DNA from: Acidovorax sp. CCYZU-2555
Lineage (GTDB): Bacteria; Pseudomonadota; Gammaproteobacteria; Burkholderiales; Burkholderiaceae_C
Reading direction: 5' to 3'
DNA length: 64,000 nt
Assembly (NCBI RefSeq): GCF_018413525.1
Contig: NZ_JAHCDD010000021.1
Span: 1-64,000 of the forward strand
Shown here: positions 1-9,066 of the stretch, piece after piece
Layout: each line of letters begins with the position of its first letter
Position numbering within the stretch: the stretch's first letter is position 1
Translations under genes and position numbers: made by a program
The notes under the pieces: model-generated
Seen by the model: only the letters and a program-made list of their open reading frames with translations
What the model was told of the DNA's origin: nothing
The model's database searches: none

Positions 1-73
1 CTCGATTCATGCAGAGCTTTCCCGGGGTTTTCCCAAGAAGCTCGAAGCTTTCATGGGAAACAGGGCACCTGGC

Positions 74-1384
74 TTACGCTTGACCCATCAGTTCGTCGAA
101 CGACACCGACTTGTCGCTGATCTTGGCCTTGCCCAGAACGAACTCGGTCACGTTGTTTTCAACGACAACGGCTTCGACTTCGGCCAGACGTTGGCGATCG
201 CCAAAGTACCAGCGCACGACTTCTTCGGGCTTCTCGTAGCTGGCGGACAGCTCTTCGACGTGGGCCTTGAGTTGCTCCGGCGTGGCGTGCAGTTCGTTGG
301 CGCGCACCAGTTCGGCGACCACCAGGCCCAGGCGCACGCGGCGCTCGGCTTGGGGACGGAACACGTCTTCAGGGATTTCGGCCTTGTCGGCGTCCTTGAT
401 GCCGCGCTGCTTGAGTTCGGCGCGTGCGCCTTCGAGCAGACGAGCGACTTCAGCTTGCACGCTGGCGTTGGGCAGATCGAGTTCTGCCTTGGCGACCAGT
501 GCATCCATCACGGCTTGTTTGTTGCGAGCCTGCAGGCGGAACTTGACTTCGCGCTCGAGGTTCTTCTTGATGTCGGCGCGCAGACCGTCGACGGTGCCGT
601 CGGCGATGCCCAGGGACTTGGCCAGGGCTTCGTTGACTTCGGGCAGGTTCGCGGCTTCGACCTTCTTGAGGGTCACGAGGAAGTCAGCGGTCTTGCCGGC
701 GACGTCCTTGCCGTGGTAGTCCTCGGGGAAGGCCAGGGGGAAAGTCTTGCTTTCGCCGGTCTTCATGCCGCGCACTGCGTCTTCGAATTCCTTGAGCATC
801 TGGCCTTCGCCGACCAGGAACTGGAAGTCTTCAGCCTTGCCGCCGGCGAAAGTTTCGCCGTCGATCTTGCCTTCGAAGTCCACGGTCACGCGGTCGCCGT
901 CGGCAGCCGCTTCGTCTTGTGCGCGCTGGGCGAACGTACGACGCTGCTTGCGCAGGATGTCGATGGTCTTGTCGATGGCGGCGTCGTCGACTTCAGCCGA
1001 CAGCTTGTCGACTTCGGCGGTGGTCAGATCTTCGATCTTGACTTCGGGCAGCACTTCGAACACGGCGTCGAATTGCGCTTCGCCTTCGGGTGCGCCTTCT
1101 TTTTCAGTGATACGGGGCTGGCCGGCCACGCGCAGCTTGGCTTCGCTCACGGCCTGGGCGAAAGCTTCGCCGACCTTGTCGTTCAGCACTTCGTACTGCA
1201 GCGAGTAGCCATAGCGCTGTGCCACGACGTTCATGGGAACCTTGCCGGGACGGAAGCCGTCCATCTTGACCGTGCGGGCAACGCGCTTCAGACGCGCATC
1301 GACTTCGGACTGGATTGCGGACAAAGGCAAGCTCAGCGTGATCTTGCGCTCGAGCTTTTCGAGGGTTTCAACAGTAACGGCCAT
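74..1384 (-). CDS. tig: Trigger factor (ribosome-associated chaperone)
   Basis: Ribosome-bound chaperone and peptidyl-prolyl isomerase that meets nascent chains at the exit tunnel in the cytoplasm. The 436-residue length is normal for the family. The N-terminal ribosome-binding domain shows the signature GFRPGKVP at residues 43-50. An FKBP-type domain follows (about 160-250, beginning near DRVTVDFEGKIDGETF), then the helical C-terminal arms. AGGAAG lies four bases before the ATG, which fixes the start. In most proteobacteria clpP and clpX follow tig; here only 73 bases remain beyond the stop, so that cannot be checked. Confidence 0.97.
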   Translation of the reverse strand: MAVTVETLEKLERKITLSLPLSAIQSEVDARLKRVARTVKMDGFRPGKVPMNVVAQRYGYSLQYEVLNDKVGEAFAQAVSEAKLRVAGQPRITEKEGAPEGEAQFDAVFEVLPEVKIEDLTTAEVDKLSAEVDDAAIDKTIDILRKQRRTFAQRAQDEAAADGDRVTVDFEGKIDGETFAGGKAEDFQFLVGEGQMLKEFEDAVRGMKTGESKTFPLAFPEDYHGKDVAGKTADFLVTLKKVEAANLPEVNEALAKSLGIADGTVDGLRADIKKNLEREVKFRLQARNKQAVMDALVAKAELDLPNASVQAEVARLLEGARAELKQRGIKDADKAEIPEDVFRPQAERRVRLGLVVAELVRANELHATPEQLKAHVEELSASYEKPEEVVRWYFGDRQRLAEVEAVVVENNVTEFVLGKAKISDKSVSFDELMGQA

Positions 1385-1790
1385 GGTTCTTCCTAATCAG
1401 GGATATGTGGACCGTGCCGGCTGCAGTGCAGCCTGCACCGTGTTCCGCAAAGTCTCACATGGATGGTGCGCGGAGACTTCCGCACACCAAGAAAATCAAT
1501 AGCTTAGGCAGCGGGCGTTCAGTCCACAAGGATGAAAGCGCTTCGCGCACTAAAAATCGAATCTGCAATTATAGCGAGCCGATAAACCTCCCAGACGACA
1601 GGCCACCAAGGGAAACCCTGCGCGCGGTGAGAAGCGCGGCGCGCGGCGCAGGCTGCGGCGCGATTTCGCGCAGCGCCCTCCCCCCTTGTACGGCGCCAGA
1701 GTCCGCGGCTTTAACCCTGCCGCCCGGCGCCGCTCCAAGCCTGTTTTGGAAAAAAGCGCCGATTTGCCAAAAGCCCCGGTATGTTTGACA
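1385..1790. other. Intergenic region between tig and tRNA-Pro
   Basis: About 400 bases without a supportable gene. It must hold the minus-strand promoter of tig and the plus-strand promoter of the tRNA. The open frames here are short, GC-driven and without ribosome binding sites. I see no stable hairpin or repeat worth naming. Confidence 0.5.
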
Positions 1791-1796
1791 TACAAT
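1791..1796 (+). promoter_or_regulatory. Candidate -10 box for tRNA-Pro
   Basis: TACAAT stands 12 bases before the mature tRNA 5' end, the expected distance for a sigma-70 -10 element. No good -35 lies 16-18 bases upstream: the nearest TTGCCA (1764-1769) is 21 bases away. The call therefore rests on the -10 alone. Confidence 0.35.
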
Positions 1797-1807
1797 AGCA
1801 TCTTCGT

Positions 1808-1884
1808 CGGCGTGTAGCGCAGCCTGGTAGCGCACTTGCATGGGGTGCAAGGGGTCGAAGGTTCGAATCCTTTCTCGCCGACCA
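1808..1884 (+). tRNA. tRNA-Pro(GGG)
   Basis: A 77-base cloverleaf with encoded CCA. The anticodon stem CTTGC/GCAAG closes the loop ATGGGGT, so the anticodon is GGG and reads proline CCC. The D arm (GCGC pairs) and the T arm (GAAGG, TTCGAAT, CCTTT) are regular. The acceptor stem CGGCGTG/CTCGCCG pairs except for a U6-U67 mismatch. A strong intrinsic terminator follows nine bases later, so the tRNA is probably a single transcription unit. Confidence 0.97.
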
Positions 1885-1892
1885 TTTATTCC

Positions 1893-1926
1893 AAAAAAGG
1901 ACTTGGCTTTGCCAAGTCCTTTTTTC
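1893..1926 (+). terminator. Intrinsic terminator after tRNA-Pro
   Basis: A perfect stem GGACTTGGC/GCCAAGTCC with a TTT loop is flanked by A6 on the left and a T tract on the right. It can work in both directions but is placed to end the tRNA-Pro transcript. Confidence 0.9.
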
Positions 1927-1959
1927 GTTTGCGCTCGGTCACCGCACTTTTGCCGTGAC

Positions 1960-1996
1960 AAAAAATGCCCAGGCAACCACCATTGCCCAGGCATTT
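1960..1996 (-). terminator. Intrinsic terminator of the Gly/Arg/Tyr-rich protein gene
   Basis: Arms AAATGCC..GGCAA and TTGCC..GGCATTT pair with a two-base internal mismatch around a six-base loop. Read on the minus strand the hairpin is followed by a run of T. It lies 18 bases past the stop of the minus-strand gene that starts at 2661. Confidence 0.75.
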
Positions 1997-2013
1997 GAAC
2001 AATCCCCTGTTGC

Positions 2014-2661
2014 TCACTTGCTCTTGCCGGAATTCTCCTTGTCTCCGCCCTTGCCTCGGCTCTCCTCCTCGGGACGAGAACGCCCCGACCTCCACTGACT
2101 GAATTCGTCCGCGAACTTCTGGTAGCGCTCGCCGCGCCAGGCGCGGTAGTCGTCATCCAGCGCGCTCAGCTGCTCGTCGCGCCATTGGTGGTAATCAGCA
2201 TCGAATTGGCGTGACTTCTCGCGCCCGCCGCGGTCTTGCGCGGCGTAGCGACCGGGGTCGTCAGGACCGGAATCACCGCGCGTGCCATATCCACCAGCAG
2301 AACTGCGCTGACGGTAGGCCTGCGGATCGTCATAGGGCTCAGGGCCACGCCGCAGCGGCCCAGGGCCGGCATGGCGCCCGGGGTCATAGCCCTGCTCGCC
2401 ACCGCCATAGCCGCCGCGGCCCTCATAGCCGCGGTAGTACTCGTTGCCACCACCCCTGGACGCAGGATCTGCATCGCGATAACCATAATCACTGCGCTGG
2501 GGATAACGCTCATCCTGGCCGGCATTTTCACGGCCGTAAATTGGCGGCGGGTAGGAATAATCGCCGTCATCGCGACCGCCACGACCCGAGTGACTGGATT
2601 CACTGCGCACATTCGGCGGCCCTCGCCGATAATCACTTTCCTCATAGCTACGTGAAACCAT
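2014..2661 (-). CDS. Gly/Arg/Tyr-rich hydrophilic protein of unknown function
   Basis: A 215-residue protein I cannot assign to a characterised family. It is very rich in Gly, Arg, Tyr, Asp and Ser, with no signal peptide or membrane segment, and is probably disordered over the first 140 residues (repeated GYGG, RGG and YD blocks). The C-terminal third is more ordered and holds three spaced copies of a Y/F-x-x-W-R unit (YHQWR, YRAWR, FSQWR). The end is charged (EEESRGKGGDKENSGKSK). GGAG eight bases before the ATG supports the start. Similar proteins are found beside stress genes in Burkholderiales, but a role in stress or RNA binding is only inference. Confidence 0.75.
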   Translation of the reverse strand: MVSRSYEESDYRRGPPNVRSESSHSGRGGRDDGDYSYPPPIYGRENAGQDERYPQRSDYGYRDADPASRGGGNEYYRGYEGRGGYGGGEQGYDPGRHAGPGPLRRGPEPYDDPQAYRQRSSAGGYGTRGDSGPDDPGRYAAQDRGGREKSRQFDADYHQWRDEQLSALDDDYRAWRGERYQKFADEFSQWRSGRSRPEEESRGKGGDKENSGKSK

Positions 2662-2756
2662 TTGAATATCTCCAAAAGTTCATTTCACCGTCAAAAAGAA
2701 AATTCAACCTTCACGAATGATCCGGTTGAATTCGAGGTCTTGCTCCCGCCGCCGCT

Positions 2757-2957
2757 CTAGCTCTGGCGACCGGACTGCGAAGAAGACTTGTCGTCGTTCT
2801 TGTGACTCTGGCGTCCAGCTTCGGCATGCTGTTCGCTGGTGCCGCCGCGCGTTCCGCTCGTGCTGCCCGGCGTGGTGCGCTTGCTGTTGGCATCCGCACT
2901 CTCCGTCTTCTTCTTGTCGGTATATTGATTATGTCCATGAGGGTTATTGACAGCCAT
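2757..2957 (-). CDS. Small hydrophilic Ser/Thr/Gly-rich protein
   Basis: A 66-residue protein beginning MAVNNPHGHNQY. It is almost free of hydrophobic residues (Lys, Ser, Thr, Gly, Gln, Asp and His dominate), so it is probably disordered and soluble. The open frame extends upstream to 3044, but AAGGAG stands exactly six bases before the ATG at 2957, which favours the short form. It lies upstream of, and in the same direction as, the Gly/Arg/Tyr-rich gene, with 95 bases between them. No known family is recognised. The composition resembles small stress-induced proteins, which is only suggestive. Confidence 0.6.
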   Translation of the reverse strand: MAVNNPHGHNQYTDKKKTESADANSKRTTPGSTSGTRGGTSEQHAEAGRQSHKNDDKSSSQSGRQS

Positions 2958-3460
2958 TTTCATCTCCTTGAAAGTTGAGTGCAAAGAACGATCTGCACGG
3001 TTAAATTCTATAAACCGCTTCATTTTTATTATGTCGTCAAGCACCTACTTTCTTGCCAGACAAGCGCTCCAGCAAATGGCAGATTAAATCAAAGTTGATG
3101 CCCGCAAAATTCTGGCAGGGAAAATACCGAGAACTCACTAAATACCAGTATAGGAAGCAGAAATACAAATCAAATAACCAGGAGTACGCAGGTAATGCGG
3201 TCTGCCAAAGGTGTTGAGCTTTTCAGACAGCGCCAGCAACCAGGCCGGCAGCCCAATGGCGTCTCGACAAAATGGAGGGACCGGCAACAAGGCCATGCCC
3301 GGCGTCATGGAGGTGACGCGGCATAGATGGCGGGCGCACAGCGCGAAAAGACAGCATTGCGCGCGCAGCGTCGCAATGCACGCGGCTGGCAGCGGTGGCC
3401 AGCAGCGTCGGGACCAGGCCGAGGCAACGCCCGCAAGGGCATGCCGGGGCGGCCCGCTGC
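2958..3460. other. Intergenic region, no gene seen
   Basis: About 500 bases that are more AT-rich in the left half (2990-3200). This should contain the promoter for the 66-residue protein gene. A plus-strand open frame at 3211-3501 has no ribosome binding site and runs into the next gene in the opposite direction, so I do not call it. Confidence 0.5.
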
Positions 3461-3601
3461 TTACTTGTTCTTTTCCTTGCCGCGTGGGATCACCGAAGTG
3501 ACGGGCGGCATAGGGCGATCGGAAGGACTGCCGGTTTTAGGAGCCGAAGTGTCCTTCTTGGGTTTCTTGGACATCTTCTCGTTGCGCTGTTCTTTGGACA
3601 T
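3461..3601 (-). CDS. Small Lys-rich protein (46 aa)
   Basis: Begins MSKEQRNEKMSKKPKKDTS and ends with a basic tail RGKEKNK. GGGAG sits five bases before the ATG at 3601, which is why I choose this start over the longer open frame to 3805. The protein is hydrophilic and basic, with many Pro, Ser and Thr residues in the second half and no secretion signal. It is the third consecutive minus-strand gene here for a small, probably disordered polypeptide. No family or function can be assigned from sequence alone. Confidence 0.6.
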   Translation of the reverse strand: MSKEQRNEKMSKKPKKDTSAPKTGSPSDRPMPPVTSVIPRGKEKNK

Positions 3602-3857
3602 AAATACTCCCGATGGTGTCTCGAAATAAGACTCGTAGAAGCGATGGTAAGCGACAAAAGCGCGCGATGGAATGACACGCTGCAACAGCCGAACACCCGG
3701 CCATGCAAGACCTGCTGAACGCTCTCCGAGCCCCGTCTGCGGCAAGCGCGAAGGGCTGCGTTCAAAGGCCTGCGCCCGAAACAAAAAAACGCCGACCGCG
3801 CACATGCCCGCCGCGATCTCGGTGCCAACCCCTGCTTCCGTGCGCTAAGGTAGGTGC

Positions 3858-4265
3858 ATGAACACACAAGGTATTTCGCACTGGACCCCACACACCCTGC
3901 GAGAAGCCGCGCGCGCCGGCTCCGAAGCAGAATGCGACGCGTGCCACGCATTGCGCCGCCCAGGCTGGGAAGCCCTGCCCTCGACTTTCGACGAAGCCAG
4001 CCTCGCCCCCGTGGGCACGCTGCGCCAAACCGACGCCGACGGCGGCACGCCCGAGCCCACACTGGACGAATTTCACCCGGCGCGCACCAATTACTGGTCG
4101 GCCGATGCACCGATTGCCGCCAGCTACCACCCCTACAACCGCTGCGATGTCTGGGCCTGCAAGTCCTGCGCGCGGGTGTTTCTGCGCTATACCGAATATG
4201 GCGGCTATTACGTCGAGCAAAGAATCCGCGCGGTCGATCCCGCGCTGGTGGTCGATCCCGATTAA
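3858..4265 (+). CDS. Conserved hypothetical protein with Cys motifs
   Basis: A 135-residue cytoplasmic protein without signal or membrane segments. It contains CDAC near residue 27 and a second cluster CDVWACKSCARVF near residue 97. Together they could form a four-cysteine metal site, which I infer rather than see. The C-terminal stretch after the second cluster (YTEYGGYYVEQR) is aromatic-rich. It is a single-gene unit, ended by a strong hairpin that starts at its stop codon. Confidence 0.75.
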   Translation: MNTQGISHWTPHTLREAARAGSEAECDACHALRRPGWEALPSTFDEASLAPVGTLRQTDADGGTPEPTLDEFHPARTNYWSADAPIAASYHPYNRCDVWACKSCARVFLRYTEYGGYYVEQRIRAVDPALVVDPD

Positions 4266-4301
4266 AAAAAAGGCCGCATCCCTGAAGGAAGCGGCCTTTT
4301 C
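4264..4301. terminator. Bidirectional terminator between the hypothetical gene and tRNA-Leu
   Basis: Stem AAAAGGCCGC/GCGGCCTTTT with a 13-base loop. The plus strand has a T4 tail. The minus strand has a longer T tract from the A run at 4264-4271. The hairpin can end both the gene to its left and tRNA-Leu to its right. Confidence 0.88.
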
Positions 4302-4343
4302 TGAAAATGCGCGACGCGGCAAGCGTGGGCATCGTTTCTGTTC

Positions 4344-4430
4344 TGGTGCGCGGGGCGGGACTCGAACCCGCACAGTGTTGCCACCGTCAGGACCTAAACC
4401 TGGTGCGTCTACCAATTTCGCCACCCGCGC
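4344..4430 (-). tRNA. tRNA-Leu(UAG)
   Basis: An 87-base class II tRNA read on the minus strand, starting GCGCGGGTGGCGAAATTGG and ending in encoded CCA. The anticodon loop TTTAG gives UAG, which reads CUN leucine codons. The long variable arm (GACGGTGGCAACACTGT) is typical of tRNA-Leu, and the acceptor stem pairs fully. Confidence 0.97.
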
Positions 4431-4519
4431 GGTTTGTGGGTTGGCGCAGCGCCAGACCCTAGGTCAACCGTCTATTTTACCTGCTGGATTCTGCGTTTTT
4501 TCCAATCCCTTGCAAGTTT

Positions 4520-7500
4520 TTAGGCCGCTGGCTCGGGCCGGCGCACGCGGAAGAACGCAGCGTACATGGCCGGCAGCGCCAGCAGCGTCAGCACCGTCGC
4601 AACCACCAGGCCGCCCATGATGGCCACGGCCATGGGGCCCCAGAACACGCTGCGCGACAGCGGAATCATGGCCAGCACGGCGGCCGCGGCGGTGAGCACG
4701 ATGGGCCGCAGGCGGCCCACGGTGGCTTCGATGATGGCGTCCCAGGCCGGCATGCCGCGCGCGCGGTCGACTTCGATCTGGTCGATCAGGATCACCGAGT
4801 TGCGCTGGATCATGCCCATCAGCGCGATCACGCCCAGCAGCGCGACAAAGCCGAACGGCCGGTTGAGCAGCAGCAGCGCCGCCGCCACGCCGGCAATGCC
4901 CATGGGTCCGGTGAGGAACACCAGCAGCGCGCGGCTGAAGCTGTGCAGCTGCAGCATCAGCAGCGTGAACGTGAGGAACAGCATGACGGGCACGCCGGCG
5001 GCGATGGAAGACGAGCCTTTGGAGCTTTCCTCGACCGCGCCCGCGACTTCGATGTGATAGGCGTTCGCGCCTTCGGCGTGCCAACGCTTTTCGACTTCGC
5101 GCAGCGCGGGCAGCAGCGCCTGGGTCACGGTCGCGCCCTGCAGGCCCTCGCGCACGTCGCCCTGCACGGTGATCGCATAGCTGCGGCCTTCGCGCCACAG
5201 CACGCCGGGCTCCCAGGCCATGACGGGCTTGGCGATCTGGGTCAGCGGAATCGACTTGCCCGAACTCGTGGGCAGGTAGGCGTTGCCGATGTCGGTGATC
5301 GCATCGCGCTCGTCGAGCGGCGGACGCAGCACGATGTCGATCAGCTTGTCGCCTTCGCGGTACTGGCCGACCGTGGCGCCCGTGAGCATCACGTTGGCCG
5401 CCTGGGCGATCGACTGGCTGCTCACGCCCAGCGCGCGCGCCTTGTCCTGGTCGACTTCGAGGCGCAAGGCCTTGACCGATTCGTTCCAGTTGTCGTTGAC
5501 GCCGCGCATGTCGGCGTTGTCGCGCAGCAGCTGCTTGACTTCATCGGCGCGCACGCGCAGCGTGGTCGGGTCGGGGCCCTTCACGCGAAACTGCACGGGA
5601 TACGGCACGGGCGGCCCCGAAGACAGCAGCGTCACGCGGCCGCGCGCCTGCGGATAGTCCTGCGCCAGCATGCCGGGCAGTTGCAGGCGCAGCCGTTCAC
5701 GCTCCGCCAGCGTCTTGGCGACGACGATGAATTGCGAGACGTTGGTCTGCGGAAAGACCTGGTCCAGCGGCAGATAGAAGCGCGGCACGCCCGAGCCGAA
5801 CCAGGTGCTCACGGTCTCCACGCCGTCCTGCGCGAGCAGGCGCTTTTCGACGTCCTTGGTGGTCTGCTCGTTGGCAATGAACGAGGTGCCTTCGGGGAAC
5901 CACAGGTCGACCATGATCTCGAGCCGGGTCGAGTCGGGGAAGAACTGCTGCTGCACGCGCGTCATGCCGAACAGGCCCAGCGCGAACACCAGCACGGTCG
6001 CGCCTATGGTGATCCAGCGGTGCTCCACGCACCAGTCGACGGTGCGCCGGAAGCGGTTGTAGAACGGGCTGTCGAAGACTTCATGCTGGCTCGCTGGCGG
6101 CGTCGCGCCCAGGGCCACGGCCGCCAGCGTTTCGGGCGGCGCTTCGGCCAGCGCTTCTTCGGAAGGCGCCTCGGGCGCATGCGGCGGACGCTTGAGCAGC
6201 AACATGCCCAGGTAAGGCACGAAGTACACCGAGGCCAGCCAGCTCAGCACCAGCGCCACCACGGTCACCGCAAAGATCGCGAAGGTGTACTCACCGGTCA
6301 TCGACTTGGCCAGGCCGATGGGCAGAAAGCCCGCAGCCGTGATCAGCGTGCCGGTCAGCATGGGCATGGCCGTGATCTCGTAGGCGAAGGTCGCCGCGCG
6401 CAGCTTGTCGTAGCCCTCCTCCATCTTGCGCACCATCATTTCGACGGCAATGATGGCGTCGTCGACCAGCAGGCCCAACGCGATGATCAGCGAGCCCAGC
6501 GAGATCTTGTGCAAGCCAATGCCCCAGTACCACATGGCCAGGAAGGTCGCGGCCAGCACCAGCGGAATGGTGATGCCCACGACCAGGCCCGGGCGCGGAT
6601 CGATGTACCAGCGCCGCCACCAGCGCTGCTCGCCGGGGCGCTTGTGCAGGCCCAGGCTGATGAAGCTCACGGCCAGCACCACGGCCACGGCCTCGATCAG
6701 CACCGCAATGAATTCGTTGACCGAGCTCGACACGGCGCGCGGCTGGTCCTGCACATTGACCAGCTGCATGCCCGCGGGCAGCTCATGGGCCATGCGCTCG
6801 CTGGCCGCATGCAAGGCCTTGCCCAGGCGGATGATGTCTCCGCCCTTGGTCATGGCCACGCCCAGCGCGATCGAGTCCTGGCCCTGATGGCGCACCTTCA
6901 CCGTCGGCGGGTCGACATAACCACGGCGGATTTCGGCGATGTCGCCCAGGCGCAGCTGCGCGCCCGAAGCGCCGCGAATCGGCATGGCGCGCAGGTCTTC
7001 GACCGCATTGAACTGGCCGGCGACGCGCACCTGCACCTGCTCGGCCCCGGCCTGGACCACGCCTGCGCTCTGCAGCGCGTTCTGCTGATCGAGCTGGGCC
7101 AGCACCTGGTTCATGTCGAGGCCCAGCTGCGACAGGCGCAGCTGCGACAGCTCGATGTAGAGCTTCTCGTCCTGCACGCCGAACATCTCGACCTTGGCGA
7201 CATCGGCCACGCGCAGCAGCTGCTGGCGCACGTCGTCGGCGACGTTCTTGAGTTCCGCGTAAGTGAAACCTTCGCCCTGCAGCGCATAGATCACGCCGTA
7301 GACATCGCCGAAGTCGTCGTTGAAGAACGGCCCCTGCACGCCTTGCGGCAGCGTGTAGCGGATGTCGCCTATCTTCTTGCGCACCGTGTACCAGAGGTTG
7401 GAGACGTCCGAAGGCTTGGAGTTGTCTTTCAGCTGGAAGATGATCTGCGACTCGCCGGGCTTCGAATAGCTGCGGATCTTGTCGGCATAGGGCACCTCCT

Positions 7501-7741
7501 GCAAGGTGCGCTCGAGCTTGTCGGTCACCTGCTCGGCGACCTGCTGGGCCGTGGCGCCGGGCCAGTAGGTGCGCACCACCATGGCGCGGAAAGTGAACGG
7601 CGGATCTTCGTCCTGGCCGAGCTGGAAATAGGCGGCAAAGCCCAGCAGCACGATGGACACCAGCAGGTAACGCGTGAGCGCCACATGCTCGAGCGCCCAG
7701 CGCGAGAGATTGAAGCCTTGTTTGGGCTGCTGTGGATTCAT
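4520..7741 (-). CDS. RND efflux transporter, inner-membrane permease
   Basis: A 1073-residue AcrB-type proton-driven pump of the inner membrane. The N-terminal segment (about 24-44) is followed by periplasmic porter segments with WPGATAQQVAEQV near residue 80. The mid-membrane motif LLVDDAIIAVEMMVRK carries the paired Asp of the proton relay in this superfamily. A long Ala/Pro/Glu linker (about 525-570) joins the two halves, and the last helices are complete. The ATG lies seven bases after the stop of the adaptor gene, so the two form one operon. No outer-membrane factor is encoded beside it. Substrate unknown. Confidence 0.95.
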   Translation of the reverse strand: MNPQQPKQGFNLSRWALEHVALTRYLLVSIVLLGFAAYFQLGQDEDPPFTFRAMVVRTYWPGATAQQVAEQVTDKLERTLQEVPYADKIRSYSKPGESQIIFQLKDNSKPSDVSNLWYTVRKKIGDIRYTLPQGVQGPFFNDDFGDVYGVIYALQGEGFTYAELKNVADDVRQQLLRVADVAKVEMFGVQDEKLYIELSQLRLSQLGLDMNQVLAQLDQQNALQSAGVVQAGAEQVQVRVAGQFNAVEDLRAMPIRGASGAQLRLGDIAEIRRGYVDPPTVKVRHQGQDSIALGVAMTKGGDIIRLGKALHAASERMAHELPAGMQLVNVQDQPRAVSSSVNEFIAVLIEAVAVVLAVSFISLGLHKRPGEQRWWRRWYIDPRPGLVVGITIPLVLAATFLAMWYWGIGLHKISLGSLIIALGLLVDDAIIAVEMMVRKMEEGYDKLRAATFAYEITAMPMLTGTLITAAGFLPIGLAKSMTGEYTFAIFAVTVVALVLSWLASVYFVPYLGMLLLKRPPHAPEAPSEEALAEAPPETLAAVALGATPPASQHEVFDSPFYNRFRRTVDWCVEHRWITIGATVLVFALGLFGMTRVQQQFFPDSTRLEIMVDLWFPEGTSFIANEQTTKDVEKRLLAQDGVETVSTWFGSGVPRFYLPLDQVFPQTNVSQFIVVAKTLAERERLRLQLPGMLAQDYPQARGRVTLLSSGPPVPYPVQFRVKGPDPTTLRVRADEVKQLLRDNADMRGVNDNWNESVKALRLEVDQDKARALGVSSQSIAQAANVMLTGATVGQYREGDKLIDIVLRPPLDERDAITDIGNAYLPTSSGKSIPLTQIAKPVMAWEPGVLWREGRSYAITVQGDVREGLQGATVTQALLPALREVEKRWHAEGANAYHIEVAGAVEESSKGSSSIAAGVPVMLFLTFTLLMLQLHSFSRALLVFLTGPMGIAGVAAALLLLNRPFGFVALLGVIALMGMIQRNSVILIDQIEVDRARGMPAWDAIIEATVGRLRPIVLTAAAAVLAMIPLSRSVFWGPMAVAIMGGLVVATVLTLLALPAMYAAFFRVRRPEPAA

Positions 7742-7748
7742 GGCGGAC

Positions 7749-8933
7749 TCAGCGGGTGGCGGGAACGGGCTGTGCGGCGGCAGCCGCGGCAGCGGGCGGC
7801 ACCTTGGCGGCCGACGCGGCGCGCGCGGCTTCCACGGGGCTCTGGTACACCGTCACCTTCTGGCCCGGCGCGAGCACATGGCCGCCGGTCGCGACAATGC
7901 GCATGCCCGGCGTCAGGCCTTGCGCGATCACGATCTCGTTGCCATCGGCCGTGGCCACCACCACGGGCTGGGAACGCACGGTGCTCGACGCGGCGTCGAA
8001 CACCCACACGGCCGAGCCGCCGTTTTCCTGGTGCAGCGCCGTGGTCGGCAGCTTGATCACGGGCTGGCCAGTCGCACCCATTCCTTCGGGCCGCGCATGC
8101 ACCGTGGCGCCCAGCGCGGGCAAGGCCTGGCCGGCCACGCGCTCCAGCGCCACCTTGACGAGATAGGTGCGCGTCACGGCATCGGCGCTGGCCGCGACTT
8201 CGCGCACCCGGCCGCTGTAGCGCTGGTCGCTGGCCCACAGGCGCACCGCCACCGCCTGGCCGGCGCGCACGCGCGCGATCTTGTCTTCGGGCACGGAGAA
8301 CACCACGTCGCGCTCGCCGTCCTGGGCGATGCGCACCACGGGGCTGCCCGCGGAAACCACCTGGCCGGGCTCGGCATCTATGCCCGTGACCACGCCCGCG
8401 ACATCGGCGACGAGGCGCGTGTAATCGGTCTGCAGCGACTGGCCCGCGGCCTGCGCACGCGCCTGGTCCAGGCTGGCCTGGGCCGACTTGAGCGTGGCTT
8501 CGCGGCGCTCGAGCTCGGCGCCGCTGATGAAGTTCTGCGCCTTGAGCGTGCGATAGCGCTGCACGTCGGCCGCGGCCAGATCGCGCTGCGTCGTCGCCGC
8601 GCTCACCTGAGCACGCCCGGCGTCGGCCGCAAGCCGGTAGTCCTGCGCATCGAGTTGCGCCAACAGCTGACCGGCCTTCACTTGCTGGCCCAGCTCGACC
8701 TGGCGCGACACCAGCTTGCCCGGCACGCGAAAGCCCAGCCGCGATTCGATGCGCGCGCGCACTTCGCCCGCGTATTCAATCTGCGCATCGAACGCGCCGA
8801 CGCCGACTTCAAGCAGCTTGACCGCGCGCACGGGCTCGGGCGCAGGTTCGGGGCGGGAACAGGCGGCAAGCGCACAGGCAAGCACCACAGCGGAAAGCAC
8901 CCCATGGGGGCGGGAAAGGATCAAGGACGGCAT
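7749..8933 (-). CDS. RND efflux periplasmic adaptor lipoprotein
   Basis: A 394-residue membrane-fusion protein that links the RND pump to an outer-membrane channel. The lipoprotein signal ends in LAAC near residue 25, so the mature protein is probably anchored to the inner membrane. A beta-barrel/lipoyl half (GFRVPGKLVSRQVELGQQV) flanks a helical hairpin (about 90-170) rich in Ala, Gln and Arg. The C-terminal domain includes LTPGMRIVATGGHVLAPGQ. It is the first gene of the operon. Only a weak GAG precedes the ATG. Confidence 0.93.
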   Translation of the reverse strand: MPSLILSRPHGVLSAVVLACALAACSRPEPAPEPVRAVKLLEVGVGAFDAQIEYAGEVRARIESRLGFRVPGKLVSRQVELGQQVKAGQLLAQLDAQDYRLAADAGRAQVSAATTQRDLAAADVQRYRTLKAQNFISGAELERREATLKSAQASLDQARAQAAGQSLQTDYTRLVADVAGVVTGIDAEPGQVVSAGSPVVRIAQDGERDVVFSVPEDKIARVRAGQAVAVRLWASDQRYSGRVREVAASADAVTRTYLVKVALERVAGQALPALGATVHARPEGMGATGQPVIKLPTTALHQENGGSAVWVFDAASSTVRSQPVVVATADGNEIVIAQGLTPGMRIVATGGHVLAPGQKVTVYQSPVEAARAASAAKVPPAAAAAAAQPVPATR

Positions 8934-9066
8934 GCGGTGCTCAAAAAAACGGGCGCCGCGCCATCAGCGCGCCGCCACCGGGTAATCGTCGCCAAAGGGG
9001 GCAACGGCCCACAACACGATAAAACGACGAAGGTCTGCTTGCCTTCTCTTTTCTGTGGGAATGGTC

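Noticed and set aside
53-1396. Plus-strand open frame opposite trigger factor
   Set aside because: Antisense to a certain gene, no ribosome binding site and no family resemblance.
3211-3501. Plus-strand 96-codon frame
   Set aside because: Runs across the end of the convergent 46-residue gene and has no start signal.
4943-8056. A plus-strand open frame of over 1000 codons
   Set aside because: It lies opposite the RND pump gene; the frame is open only because of GC bias on the other strand. Its translation is His/Arg/Gln-rich with no domain.
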